A stretch of DNA of 48,686 nucleotides from Casp-actino8 sp044355095 (GTDB taxonomy: Bacteria; Actinomycetota; Acidimicrobiia; Acidimicrobiales; Ilumatobacteraceae): positions 1-48,686 of the forward strand of contig JBIKYT010000010.1 of NCBI GenBank assembly GCA_044355095.1. Reading direction: 5' to 3'. Below, one piece after another: positions 1 to 8,750 of this stretch. The translations under genes and the position numbers were made by a program. Numbering within the stretch: the first letter of the stretch is position 1; every line of letters starts with the position of its first letter. Under the pieces are notes generated by a model. It was given only the letters and a program-made list of their open reading frames with translations, had not been told where the DNA came from and did not search any database.

Positions 1-1
1 G

Positions 2-331
2 GCAACTGAAGATTTCCCCTTGCGCGACAAAGTCATCAAGGCTGGCGATTCGGTGTTGCTGTCTTACCCGTCGGGCAACCGCGACACTGACGCGTTTACT
101 GATCCCGACAAGTTTGATATTGGTCGTTCGCCGAACAAACACTTGTCCTTCGGTTTTGGTGTGCACTATTGCTTAGGTGCGATGTTGGCCCGAATGGAAA
201 TCAAAGCGTTCTTGAAGGCATTGTTGCCTCGACTTGAAAGTATTGAGCTTGCTGGTGAACCCAAGTGGATGAAGACCATCTTTGTCGGTGGTCTGAAGAC
301 CCTGCCGATCAAATACAAAATGACGGCGTAG
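2..331 (+). CDS. Cytochrome P450, C-terminal fragment (5' end outside window)
   Basis: The reading frame is open from the first bases of the window, so only the last ~109 residues of a haem-thiolate monooxygenase are present. The haem-binding loop is clear: FGFGVHYCLGAMLAR, with the Cys that ligates the haem iron, followed by the L-helix. Upstream of it is the usual bacterial P450 stretch ending in a NRD…F.DPDKFDIGR motif. The C-terminus (GGLKTLPIKYK) resembles soluble bacterial P450s such as the CYP125/CYP142-like groups, but the substrate cannot be set from this fragment. A TTG at 20 is internal to the conserved region and is not the real start. It converges on the amidohydrolase that ends at 332, with no gap. 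Confidence 0.95.
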   Translation, partial: ATEDFPLRDKVIKAGDSVLLSYPSGNRDTDAFTDPDKFDIGRSPNKHLSFGFGVHYCLGAMLARMEIKAFLKALLPRLESIELAGEPKWMKTIFVGGLKTLPIKYKMTA

Positions 332-2008
332 TTATCTCATTGCTGGTTTGACCAGGCGGCCAGGTAACGAGTCGAGAGCTGTTTGCAACAACTTGCCGTC
401 TCGTTGCACTTCGACACCGTTCACGAATAAGTGATGCATTCCGGTGGGTTGATCGGCGGTTAAGCGTTCACCATTGGCGGGAAAGTCCACCACGCGGCGT
501 ACCGGTCCAGGAGCAACGGTGTCAGCATCAAAGACCACGATGTCGGCGATGGCGCCGACTCGTAAGACGCCACGGTCGGTGAAACCAAACAAGTCAGCTT
601 GTACCTGTGTCAGTTTGTGCACGGCATTCTCTAACGTCAAGACTTTCTTGTCGCGTACCCACGACCCAAGTAGGTCGGTCGACAGTACGGCGTCACATAG
701 TTGACCTACATGGGCACCAGCATCTGACAATCCGAGGGTGCAGCCCTCAGTGTTGAGCAACATCGCGACACCGTCGGCATCGTCATTAGCCAACATGGCT
801 TTCACTCGTAATTTCAGATCGGGTTCGAGAAGTGCAAGTTCAAGCAAGAGGTCAAATGGATCTGCGCCTGATTCGTTGGCGATATCGGTGAGTCGACGTC
901 CGACTAATTCGGGAGATGACGGAGCGTCCATGATTTCGTAGCTATCCCAACGGGGGACTAAGCCCTGCTTGTTTTCCCAACCGACACGAACTCGGTTACG
1001 CCATTCATGACTGGCAAACGCTTCACGACGCTCGTCAATTGACTTGGGCATCAACTCAGCGAATACAGGACTCGTATTGAGGGTGAATGGTTCAACCATC
1101 GTCATCGAGAAAGACAACGGGCGGCACGAGACTTGTGGCCAAACGTCAACACCTTGTCGTAAACCTTCTTTGTGTACTTCGACCGCTGCGAGATGTGTTC
1201 CCTGAGATGTTGTCAGCAAGGCGGTGTAGGTAATTGGTGCACCAACCTTGGGCTGCAGAACATAACAGTCAGCGAAACTTAAGTTCTCGCCTCCATTGAC
1301 TCCAATCACTCCGCGACCAGAATCGCCAACAGCCTTGCACAATGTTTCAATCTCATCAGCGGCTGCCCAACGACTGGGAATCGGTTGTCCATCTGCACCT
1401 CGGTGGGTGACAGCAAAGCTGGTTGCGAATCCAGCTGCGCCAGATTGCATGGCCTCAGAAACTAGATCGGCCATTCGAGAAATCTCATCCGTTGTGGCAG
1501 CGCGCCCAACTGATTGATCACCCATGACAAAGATGCGTAGTGGTGTGTGGCCGACGTAAGCAGCAAAGTTCAACAATGTGCCGTGTTGTTCGATCGATGC
1601 AAGGTATTCAGGGAAAGATTCAAAGTCCCAAGGGATTCCAGCGTTGAGGGTCGCTGGATCCATATCTTCAACTTTTTCCATGGTGTTGGCGATCAACGCA
1701 CGATCTTGAGGTCGTGTGGGAGCGATAGAAAAGCCACAGTTTCCGGCGACCACAGTGGTGACACCGTGATAGCACGATGGTGTGAGTGCGGGATCCCAAA
1801 ATGCTTGTGCGTCGTAATGGGTATGGATGTCAATAAAGCCGGGAGCGACAACGCGACCACTTGCATCAATGACGACATCGCCTTGCAAGTTCGATCCGAT
1901 TTCGATGACACGGTCGCCTTCGATCAGAACATCGGCGAGGAAGCCAGGATTGCCTGTTCCGTCGACAACTAAACCGTTCTTGATGACTGTTGTTTTCCCC
2001 ATGGTCAC
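332..2008 (-). CDS. N-acyl-D-amino-acid deacylase-type amidohydrolase
   Basis: A 558-residue member of the D-aminoacylase branch of the amidohydrolase superfamily (metal-dependent TIM barrel), which typically hydrolyses N-acyl-D-amino acids or related amides in the cytoplasm. Seen: an N-terminal beta-sandwich start (IKNGLVVDGTGNPG), the first metal motif HTHYDAQ near residue 62, a GNCGFS motif near residue 89 (its Cys is a metal ligand in D-aminoacylases), and SDAGAHVG near the C-terminal metal Asp. The length fits the longer actinobacterial homologues. Starts are possible at GTG 2008 or ATG 2002, which give almost the same protein. The lipoprotein gene ends 39 bp upstream on the same strand, so co-transcription is possible. 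The exact substrate is unknown. Confidence 0.9.
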   Translation of the reverse strand: MTMGKTTVIKNGLVVDGTGNPGFLADVLIEGDRVIEIGSNLQGDVVIDASGRVVAPGFIDIHTHYDAQAFWDPALTPSCYHGVTTVVAGNCGFSIAPTRPQDRALIANTMEKVEDMDPATLNAGIPWDFESFPEYLASIEQHGTLLNFAAYVGHTPLRIFVMGDQSVGRAATTDEISRMADLVSEAMQSGAAGFATSFAVTHRGADGQPIPSRWAAADEIETLCKAVGDSGRGVIGVNGGENLSFADCYVLQPKVGAPITYTALLTTSQGTHLAAVEVHKEGLRQGVDVWPQVSCRPLSFSMTMVEPFTLNTSPVFAELMPKSIDERREAFASHEWRNRVRVGWENKQGLVPRWDSYEIMDAPSSPELVGRRLTDIANESGADPFDLLLELALLEPDLKLRVKAMLANDDADGVAMLLNTEGCTLGLSDAGAHVGQLCDAVLSTDLLGSWVRDKKVLTLENAVHKLTQVQADLFGFTDRGVLRVGAIADIVVFDADTVAPGPVRRVVDFPANGERLTADQPTGMHHLFVNGVEVQRDGKLLQTALDSLPGRLVKPAMR

Positions 2009-2047
2009 AGTGTTTCACATGGGCTTCAGGCTGTGCCTGTTCAGTGA

Positions 2048-3268
2048 TCAGTCTTTGGAGTCGATTGACACGGCGAGTTCGTATTGATCGCTCACCGAGC
2101 TATCGAGACCAACAGGAGTTGCATCGTCGCCAAACCAGAAACGCAATTGAGCGGTCACCGCGTGTTTGATAATGGGGAAGCCAAGTTCAACTGGCTCGGC
2201 GGGTGGGATGCACCCGTCTTGTCCCAAGGTTTTCAATTGCGGCTGAGCGTCGAGCAAGGGTCCAAGACCCGATGCGAGAGCGACGCCGATAATGCCTGAT
2301 CCGTTTCCGAAGGTGCAGAAATCATCAAAGCCGTTGTGGCCGACTCCGTCAATGATCCACAGACGACTGGGTCCTGGCACAGCTTCAAATGAAGGACGAG
2401 TTGATTCTTCGGCAGAGATGATTGCGTCAAGTGCTCCAGCGATGAAGAACGATGGTTTGTTGACGAAGGTCGGGGGCGCTGTGGTTGTCGCATTCGCTCC
2501 GCCCATACCAAGAACTCCAGAGGCCATCGAGATGTAACCGTCGATGCGATCGTCCTTTGCGGCGCTCACAATTGTTCCGCCGCCAGCCGAGTGACCAAGC
2601 GCAATGACACGAGACACATCAACGTGACCTTGAAGTAGCGACGCAGGATCGTCGTTACCAGAAATGACCAAATCGAGTGTTCCTAAAAGTTCGCCAGTTG
2701 CTGACTCGCGGTCGCCGACGGGAGCACTCAAGACGTGGAAAAGATCGCGTGACCAGTGATCGGGAGCAGCAACGACCATGCCCCAACTTGCAAGATGGGC
2801 CGTGAGGAACGTGCTTTGAAAACGTATGCCGCTGTAGCCGTGGCTAAACAACACGATGGGGAACTGGCCATCTGCGACGACAGCGTCGCGTCCAGCGGTG
2901 TAGTCATAGCGGGCTGGCACGTCAGCGGTGAGCAAGGCCTTAATGGCCGGAGGTACGAAGTCGCGGGTGTCGTAGAACTCGGCTCCGGTGGTGCCTTCAA
3001 CTGCGGGATACCAGACTTCGACTTTGTTGCCCGCAGCGAGCTCGAGCGTGGTGACACCGACGGGGTATGGGCCGGCTTCGGTATACATCATTGCTTCAAC
3101 GGCAGGATCGAGAGTTGTGGGTGGAGCCTCGGTCGCCGGAGTCTCTGTCGTTGATGACTCTGTTGTCGGAGCATTAGATGCAGTTGAGGTTGAGTCACCT
3201 CCGCCACAGGCAGAAATAGCAATAGTGGCGACCAGGGTGGAGATAACGAAGGAGCGGCGTAATGACAT
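2048..3268 (-). CDS. Secreted lipoprotein, PAF-acetylhydrolase-like alpha/beta hydrolase
   Basis: A 406-residue exported lipoprotein esterase. The ATG at 3268 is preferred over an upstream in-frame start at 3316 because it gives a clean lipoprotein signal: SLRR, a hydrophobic stretch and lipobox AISAC, with Cys21 lipidated. A Thr/Ser/Pro-rich linker of about 40 residues follows. The catalytic domain has FSHGYSG (oxyanion region), the nucleophile elbow ALGHSAGG near residue 222, and a late IIDGVGHNGF segment with a likely catalytic His. This layout matches the PAF-acetylhydrolase/dienelactone-hydrolase-like family, which cleaves short or oxidised acyl esters. It should be anchored on the outer face of the membrane. 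The substrate is not predictable. Confidence 0.88.
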   Translation of the reverse strand: MSLRRSFVISTLVATIAISACGGGDSTSTASNAPTTESSTTETPATEAPPTTLDPAVEAMMYTEAGPYPVGVTTLELAAGNKVEVWYPAVEGTTGAEFYDTRDFVPPAIKALLTADVPARYDYTAGRDAVVADGQFPIVLFSHGYSGIRFQSTFLTAHLASWGMVVAAPDHWSRDLFHVLSAPVGDRESATGELLGTLDLVISGNDDPASLLQGHVDVSRVIALGHSAGGGTIVSAAKDDRIDGYISMASGVLGMGGANATTTAPPTFVNKPSFFIAGALDAIISAEESTRPSFEAVPGPSRLWIIDGVGHNGFDDFCTFGNGSGIIGVALASGLGPLLDAQPQLKTLGQDGCIPPAEPVELGFPIIKHAVTAQLRFWFGDDATPVGLDSSVSDQYELAVSIDSKD

Positions 3269-3388
3269 GCCTGTGAGCCTTACATAGAGCGCTATTGATC
3301 TGGAAGTTGAGGGCAATCAAACTCGACAAGGCAACAATTGAGGTTCGCAGGTAGGCTTGCCATTCCGATTTGGTCCGCCAGATCGGTT

Positions 3389-3460
3389 GGCGACGTGGCC
3401 GAGTGGTTTAGGCAAGGGCCTGCAAAGCCCTCTACCTGGGTTCGATTCCCAGCGTCGCCT
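3389..3460 (+). tRNA. tRNA-Cys (GCA anticodon)
   Basis: The sequence folds as a complete tRNA. The acceptor arm GGCGACG (3389–3395) pairs with CGTCGCC (3453–3459). The D-arm holds GAGTGGTTTAGGC. The anticodon stem AGGGC/GCCCT encloses loop CTGCAAA with anticodon GCA. The T-arm holds GGTTCGATTCC. The discriminator base at 3460 is T (U73), an identity element for cysteine tRNA. No CCA is encoded. It lies alone in the gap between the lipoprotein hydrolase and trhO. Confidence 0.96.
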
Positions 3461-3498
3461 CTCTTTGAGGGCAAAAGTTCTGGGGCTGGTCTATGGCC

Positions 3499-4377
3499 TT
3501 AGATGCAGTCGTAGCAGAAAACTTCGTCAATCTGAGCAGTGCATGTCGGACAAACCAGGGTGCGACGTCGACAGGTGAGATTTGAACAATTGTGGTACTC
3601 GCTGGTGGGAGCGGAACACATGTGACACGAGCTCAAGACTTTGGTCTCGGGGCTATAGTCCAACTTAAAGCGGCGATCAAAGACGTAGAGCGAGCCTTCC
3701 CACAATCCGCCGTCTTTGAACTTCTCGGCGTAACGAACGATGCCTCCATCGATTTGGTACACCTCTTTGAAACCACGGTTCTTCATGATGAGCGAAAGAA
3801 CTTCGCAACGAATTCCACCAGTGCAGTAGGTGATGATTGGTTTGTCTTTGAGATGGTCGTAAGCACCACTCTCGAGCACCCTGACAAACTCGGGAGTTGT
3901 TTCAATCGGAGGAACAACAGCGTTTCTAAACTTGCCGATCGCTGCCTCGTATTCATTGCGACCATCAAAGAAGACCACTTCGTCGCCACGCGATGCGACA
4001 AGCTCATTGACTTCGGCTGGAGACAGGTGAACTCCACCACCAACGATTCCATTTTCGTCAACGACAATTTCTTCAGGAACACCAAAGGTCACGATTTCGT
4101 CGCGAACTCGAACCTGTAGACGAGGAAACTCGTCTCCGTTGCCTTCGGACCATTTGTATTGCATGTCTTTGAAGGGAGCGAAGTCCTTCATCACTCTGAT
4201 GTATCTTTTGACCTGGTTGAGCGACCCTCCGACAGTCCCGTTGATGCCGTCTTTCGAGATCAAGATGCGACCCCGAAGGGCATTCGCCTCACAAAGAGTC
4301 CGCTGCCACAAACGGATCGCTTCAGGATCAGCTAGTGGCGTGAATTTGTAAAAGAGGATGATCTTCTGCGGTCCGAT
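3499..4377 (-). CDS. trhO: tRNA uridine(34) hydroxylase TrhO (rhodanese-like, UPF0176)
   Basis: TrhO hydroxylates U34 of certain tRNAs in an oxygen-dependent way, the first step to 5-methoxyuridine-type modifications. Seen: an N-terminal acylphosphatase-like domain (GRILISKDGINGTVGG), a rhodanese domain with active-site loop CTGGIRCE near residue 185, and a C-terminal Cys-rich tail (CHMC…CPTC…CYDC). Conserved family sequence (KIILFYKFTPLADPEAIRLW) extends upstream of the first usable TTG at 4311, so the protein must start earlier. No in-frame ATG, GTG or TTG exists between that point and the in-frame TGA near 4460. An ATC at 4377 or ATT at 4386 are the nearest plausible rare starts; 4377 is used here as an estimate. 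Function is certain, the start is not. Confidence 0.88.
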   Translation of the reverse strand: MGPQKIILFYKFTPLADPEAIRLWQRTLCEANALRGRILISKDGINGTVGGSLNQVKRYIRVMKDFAPFKDMQYKWSEGNGDEFPRLQVRVRDEIVTFGVPEEIVVDENGIVGGGVHLSPAEVNELVASRGDEVVFFDGRNEYEAAIGKFRNAVVPPIETTPEFVRVLESGAYDHLKDKPIITYCTGGIRCEVLSLIMKNRGFKEVYQIDGGIVRYAEKFKDGGLWEGSLYVFDRRFKLDYSPETKVLSSCHMCSAPTSEYHNCSNLTCRRRTLVCPTCTAQIDEVFCYDCI

Positions 4378-4491
4378 GTGGAGAATTTTAACAGGGGAGA
4401 TCTGCGACCCCTTCTCCGAGTCTCGGCTCTTTGGCTCATTCTTATTAGAGTTTGCTCACACGCTCACGCGTGGATGTTCTGAGGGGGACTG

Positions 4492-6237
4492 ATGTTGTCA
4501 GATAAGTGGATTATCGACCGTACGCCGACAACACGATTTCCGTTTTATACACGGGGGAATGCTGCTGACGTTCTTGCTGATCCGGTCAGCCCATTGGGGT
4601 GGACGTTTTGTTGGGAATCAGGAATCGTTCTTGGTTGCCGAGATGGGTTCGTCACCTTCGGCGTCTTTGATCATGATGACTACGGCTCTCCACCCGAAAC
4701 CTTTGGATGCTTTGGTGGCTATTTCTATAACTCACTCATGCAAGCTCGTCTGATGGGTGTGCGTATGCCTGGTGCGAGTCCCGAGGCCATTGATGCTGCC
4801 TACTTTGACGATCGACCAGATGTGCCTCCATATGTTCCCGAGCCTTGGCACGACTCTCCACGACACGCCGAGAAGCTGGCTGAGACTCAGGCCTACATCA
4901 TGAGTGCGGTCGTGCATCAACCAGTTGAGGACCAGCACGCGATCGCGCTTGAGATCCGACGTAATCGACCTGACCTCTCAAAGTTGTCGAATGAAGAACT
5001 GGTGGCGCGAGCTCGCACTATGCAGCCACATCTCGTTGCGATGTTTGAACAACATGCGTGGGCCAGTCTTGGAGCATCGTTTGGTCCTGGAGGAATCTTG
5101 GCGATCGCTGAAGGTCTTGGACGGGCCGAAGACGGTGTGCGCATGATCGGAGCGGTCGGCAACGTTGACTCGGCGAATATCGCAACCCAATTGTGGGACT
5201 TGTCACGGATCGTCCGCTCTGATGCTTCTCTCACAACATTGTTTGATGCGAGTTTCGCTAGTGGGACAATCAATTCAGATACCGCTAGTGAGATGTTGAG
5301 CAATGTTGCTGGAACCAATTTCGCAACGGCATTACAAACATTCATGATTGATCATGGTGGACGAGCACCAAATGAGTGGGACCCCGCAGCATCGAGTTAC
5401 GAATCACATCCAGCGCTTGCTTTCATTCAGATTGATCGCCTGCGCCACCAAGATGACTCTGCCGATCCGCATAAAGCCCATGCGCGTAATTCGGCAGAGC
5501 GTGAACGTTTGTACAACGAATTCATGGAACTACTCAGTGGTGATCCTGAAACGAGCGGAGCGTTCGCCGCGTCGTATGCGTCATCGGGAGTCTGGCAAGC
5601 GACTCGCGAGCGTTGTAAGAGCAACAACATTGCGGCAATTCACGAAGTACGCGTGTGCTTCGATGAAATCGGCCGACGAATGGTCGCTGCTGGTCATCTT
5701 GGTTCAACTGAGCAGGTCTATATGTTGCTTGAATCTGAGTTGAGTCAATACCTAGGAGATCCCGCGTCATTCAAAGCTGTCTTGGCTGAACGTTTTGTCG
5801 ATCATCAAGCACTCGCATTACTAGACCCTCCCTACATCATCGGAATGGATGTTCCACCGTTGTCGCAATGGCCGCGTCGCGACAAGGCATCAACAGAAAC
5901 AGTCAAAGTTGGTGATGTCTTGAAGGGAGTGGCATGTTCGGCTGGCGAGTACACCGGAACCGCTCGAATCATTCTCGATCCCTTTGATCCGAGTGGACTT
6001 GAGGCTGGTGACATTTTGGTGACGCTCAACACCGATCCTTCGTGGACACCGCTGTTCTTGGCCTCTGGAGCTGTCGTGGTGAATCTTGGAGCCGTGGGAT
6101 CTCATGCGAGCATCGTGAGCCGCGAATTGGGCATCCCGTGTGTTGCCTCTGTTGCCGACGCAACAAAGAAGATTCCTGATGGAGCCAACATCACTGTGAA
6201 TGGTTCAACAGGAACTATTACCATTAATTCTTTATAA
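4492..6237 (+). CDS. PEP-utilising-enzyme mobile-domain protein without ATP-grasp domain
   Basis: A 581-residue protein whose last ~110 residues form a phosphohistidine (PEP-utiliser) swivelling domain: GDILVTLNTDPSWTPLF, then VVNLGAVGSHASIVSRELGIPCV, with the phosphorylatable His near residue 538. In PEP synthase, pyruvate phosphate dikinase and rifampicin phosphotransferase this domain shuttles phosphate from an ATP-grasp domain. Here the first ~450 residues show no ATP-grasp motif; they begin with an unusual aromatic-rich region and continue in helical sequence, as in the middle part of such enzymes. A strong ribosome site (GAGGGGG) ends 4 bases before the ATG. The hydrolase at 6267 follows after 29 bp and is probably co-transcribed. 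The reaction is unknown; a partner kinase subunit may lie elsewhere. Confidence 0.8.
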   Translation: MLSDKWIIDRTPTTRFPFYTRGNAADVLADPVSPLGWTFCWESGIVLGCRDGFVTFGVFDHDDYGSPPETFGCFGGYFYNSLMQARLMGVRMPGASPEAIDAAYFDDRPDVPPYVPEPWHDSPRHAEKLAETQAYIMSAVVHQPVEDQHAIALEIRRNRPDLSKLSNEELVARARTMQPHLVAMFEQHAWASLGASFGPGGILAIAEGLGRAEDGVRMIGAVGNVDSANIATQLWDLSRIVRSDASLTTLFDASFASGTINSDTASEMLSNVAGTNFATALQTFMIDHGGRAPNEWDPAASSYESHPALAFIQIDRLRHQDDSADPHKAHARNSAERERLYNEFMELLSGDPETSGAFAASYASSGVWQATRERCKSNNIAAIHEVRVCFDEIGRRMVAAGHLGSTEQVYMLLESELSQYLGDPASFKAVLAERFVDHQALALLDPPYIIGMDVPPLSQWPRRDKASTETVKVGDVLKGVACSAGEYTGTARIILDPFDPSGLEAGDILVTLNTDPSWTPLFLASGAVVVNLGAVGSHASIVSRELGIPCVASVADATKKIPDGANITVNGSTGTITINSL

Positions 6238-6266
6238 ACCTATTGACAATTGAAGGAGATATTCAG

Positions 6267-7400
6267 ATGGAAGTACATGGTTTCGTTCAACCAGGATTTG
6301 AATCAGTAAAGGATGCTTTTGCTGCGAACTTCACTTCAGATTTTGAAGTTGGAGCGAGCGTTGCGGTCATGCATCGTGGTGAAATGGTCGTTGACATCTG
6401 GGGCGGCCATACCGACATTGAACGTACGACCGCGTGGGAAGAAGACACATTGATCAATGTCTGGTCAACCACCAAAACACAAATGTTTTTGTGCGTGTTG
6501 ATGTTGGTTGATGAAGGCAAAATCAATCTTGACGATCCCGTATGTAAACACTGGCCAGAATTTGCCGCTAACGGAAAAGAGAAGGTTCTCGTCCGCCACC
6601 TGATGTCACATACATCGGGTGTGTCTGGCTGGGATGAGCCTTTAGTCGCTGCAGATTTGTACGATCACGAAAAATGTTCGTCCCTACTTGCTGCGCAGGC
6701 ACCTTGGTGGGAGCCGGGTACTCGTTCTGGTTATCACGCCATCACCCAGGGATATTTGTTGGGAGAATTGGTGAAGCGAGTCACTGGCGTGTCCCTAGGT
6801 AACTTCTTTCGTACGCGAGTGGCAGAACCTTTAGGGGCTGATTTTCATATTGGGGTTCCGAAAGAAGTCGAGTCCCGTATTGCATCAGTTATTCCAGCCG
6901 AACAGGGATTGCCGCCTAATATCCCGTCCGACAGCATTTTCGGTCGAACGATGATGAACCCAATGATGGATGCCCGCTTTTCTTGGACGCCTGAATGGCG
7001 ACGCTGTGAAAGCCCCGCTGCCAACGGACAAGGAAACGCTCGCTCAGTTGCTTTGACTCAATCGATCATTTCCCATGGCGGTTCTGTCAAAGGTCAGCGC
7101 TTTCTTTCTCGCGACACTGTCGAGAAGATTTTTGATGTTCAAGCCGAAGGTACAGATCAGGTTTTAATGACGCCGATGAAACTCGGTGTTGGCTACGGAT
7201 TGAAATCAGAACACACGCCCATTAGCCCAAATGAACGAGCTTGTTTTTGGGGCGGTTGGGGTGGATCGTTGTGTGTCAACGATCTTGAGGCTGAGATGAC
7301 ATTTGCGTATGTGATGAACCGCATGGGAGATGGCACCGTGGGGGACGACCGAGCTGGCGGTCCATTGATGGCCACTTTTATGTCTCTCATGACGTTGTAA
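6267..7400 (+). CDS. Serine hydrolase, class C beta-lactamase/EstB-type esterase
   Basis: A 377-residue member of the beta-lactamase-related serine hydrolase family, which mostly comprises esterases, lactonases and transesterases. Seen: the S-x-x-K motif STTK around residue 67 (nucleophile Ser and general-base Lys), a second motif Tyr in GYHAITQGY near residue 155, and HTSGVSGW between them, typical of EstB-like enzymes. No signal peptide is visible, so it is probably cytoplasmic. ATG 6267 is preferred over a TTG at 6243 because it has an excellent ribosome site (GAAGGAGAT) 8 bases upstream. It is probably the second gene of a unit with the PEP-utiliser gene. A hairpin follows the stop codon. 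Confidence 0.88.
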   Translation: MEVHGFVQPGFESVKDAFAANFTSDFEVGASVAVMHRGEMVVDIWGGHTDIERTTAWEEDTLINVWSTTKTQMFLCVLMLVDEGKINLDDPVCKHWPEFAANGKEKVLVRHLMSHTSGVSGWDEPLVAADLYDHEKCSSLLAAQAPWWEPGTRSGYHAITQGYLLGELVKRVTGVSLGNFFRTRVAEPLGADFHIGVPKEVESRIASVIPAEQGLPPNIPSDSIFGRTMMNPMMDARFSWTPEWRRCESPAANGQGNARSVALTQSIISHGGSVKGQRFLSRDTVEKIFDVQAEGTDQVLMTPMKLGVGYGLKSEHTPISPNERACFWGGWGGSLCVNDLEAEMTFAYVMNRMGDGTVGDDRAGGPLMATFMSLMTL

Positions 7401-7405
7401 GAGCA

Positions 7406-7425
7406 CCACGAGCACAGGCTCGTGG
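7406..7425. terminator. Hairpin between convergent genes
   Basis: CCACGAGC (7406–7413), a 4-base loop, and GCTCGTGG (7418–7425) form a perfect 8-bp stem. It sits between the stop codons of the serine hydrolase (+) and the FAD oxidase (−). There is no clear T-run on either side, so it is a candidate two-way transcription end rather than a textbook intrinsic terminator. Confidence 0.6.
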
Positions 7426-7442
7426 ACACTGCAGTACATCTA

Positions 7443-8750
7443 CTACTTGCCGAAAACCTGATTGGTATAGGCATTGGCGAAAGTGCGATGTGGATCAAGA
7501 GTTTCTCGAGCGGAAATGAACTCGTTCCAACGCGGATACAAATGTGACAAATCGTTGTCTTTCAAAAAGTGCATTTTTCCCCAATGGGGTCGACCCTCGT
7601 AATCAGACATGATGTTGGCCACATCGCGGAAATAGGGCTCATAAGTCATGCCTTTGTACATATGAACTGCGATGTAGGCCGTATCTAGTCCGGATGCAGT
7701 TGATAGAACGATGTCGTCTTTGGCGGTGAATCGAACCTCAACTGGGAAGCTGACGAGGTGACCCTTGTCGTCAATCATTTTGCGAATTCGTTGAAGAGCC
7801 TCGCCGCAATACTGACGCGGAATCGCGTACTCCATTTCGACGAACTTGACGATGCGCTCACTAGCGAAGATGCGGAAACTTTCATCCACGATTTCGGTTT
7901 GACCACTTGATGGTAGGGCCGTCGCAAGACGAGGAATGAGGCTCGGTTTGAGGCGTCCGAGGGCACACACCGCACCGAACGCATAGTTCTCTAAAAACGT
8001 TTTGCTGTACCACTGCTTAGCACGACTCGGAATATGTACCGGATCAGTTGTTCGGTTGTTGCGCTTCGTGAGCGCCCAACGTGTGTGGGGAATCCAAAAG
8101 AATTCGAAATGCTCATTCGAGTCGACAAGTTCATCAAGGTTCTCAATGAGCGCATCAAGTTTCTGTGCACCCTCAACGGCTCGCAGGCGAAATGCGGGAA
8201 CAACATTGAGCGTTACTTGAGTAACGATTCCTAGAGCGCCGACGCCAACCCGTGCCACGTCGAGGAGTTCGGGATTTTGTTGACCATTGATGTCGACAAC
8301 TTCGCCGTGACCATTGACGAGTCGTAGACCCGCCACTTGACCAGCAATGCCGGTGAGTCGTGAACCTGTGCCATGAGTCGATGTGGAAATTGCTCCGCTA
8401 ATTGTCTGATAGGCGATATCCCCGAGGTTGGGCATCGCGTAACCGAGTTCAAAGAGTTGTTCATTGAGATCCGAAATATGAATTCCGGCTTCAACTGTGA
8501 CCTGGTTGTTCGCTCGATCGACATCAACGATCTTGTTGAGATGACCCATGTTGATGAGGTGGCCAGAAGTGAGCGCAGTTGAAGTGAAGCTGTGTCCCGC
8601 ACCAACGGCTTTGACCGTTCTCTGAGATTTTGCGGCTCGTGCAACGATGTCTGCGACATCAGATTCGCTTGCCGGTTCATTGATCCACTTGGGTTTGATT
8701 GATTGATTTCCTGCCCAGTTAGTCCATGTTCCACGTCGTATTGAACTCAC
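7443..8750 (-). CDS. FAD-linked oxidoreductase, aldonolactone oxidase (ALO) type
   Basis: A 435-residue flavoenzyme of the vanillyl-alcohol-oxidase family. The N-terminal FAD-binding PCMH domain shows VKAVGAGHSFT (FAD pyrophosphate contact), the GDIAYQTISGAISTSTHGTG segment that holds the ADP moiety, and a central substrate domain. The C-terminus has the ALO-domain signature RPHWGKMHF and ends in DPHRTFANAY. Relatives oxidise L-gulono-, D-arabinono- or alditol substrates using O2 or other acceptors. The residue N-terminal to GHSF is Ala-Gly-type, so covalent flavin attachment cannot be claimed. The gene overlaps the upstream SDR gene by four bases (ATGA), which implies translational coupling and a shared pathway. 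Confidence 0.9.
   Translation of the reverse strand: MSSIRRGTWTNWAGNQSIKPKWINEPASESDVADIVARAAKSQRTVKAVGAGHSFTSTALTSGHLINMGHLNKIVDVDRANNQVTVEAGIHISDLNEQLFELGYAMPNLGDIAYQTISGAISTSTHGTGSRLTGIAGQVAGLRLVNGHGEVVDINGQQNPELLDVARVGVGALGIVTQVTLNVVPAFRLRAVEGAQKLDALIENLDELVDSNEHFEFFWIPHTRWALTKRNNRTTDPVHIPSRAKQWYSKTFLENYAFGAVCALGRLKPSLIPRLATALPSSGQTEIVDESFRIFASERIVKFVEMEYAIPRQYCGEALQRIRKMIDDKGHLVSFPVEVRFTAKDDIVLSTASGLDTAYIAVHMYKGMTYEPYFRDVANIMSDYEGRPHWGKMHFLKDNDLSHLYPRWNEFISARETLDPHRTFANAYTNQVFGK

Noticed and set aside
3357..3578. Plus-strand frame of 73 codons across the tRNA region
   Set aside because: It runs through the tRNA-Cys gene and into antisense trhO; no family resemblance.
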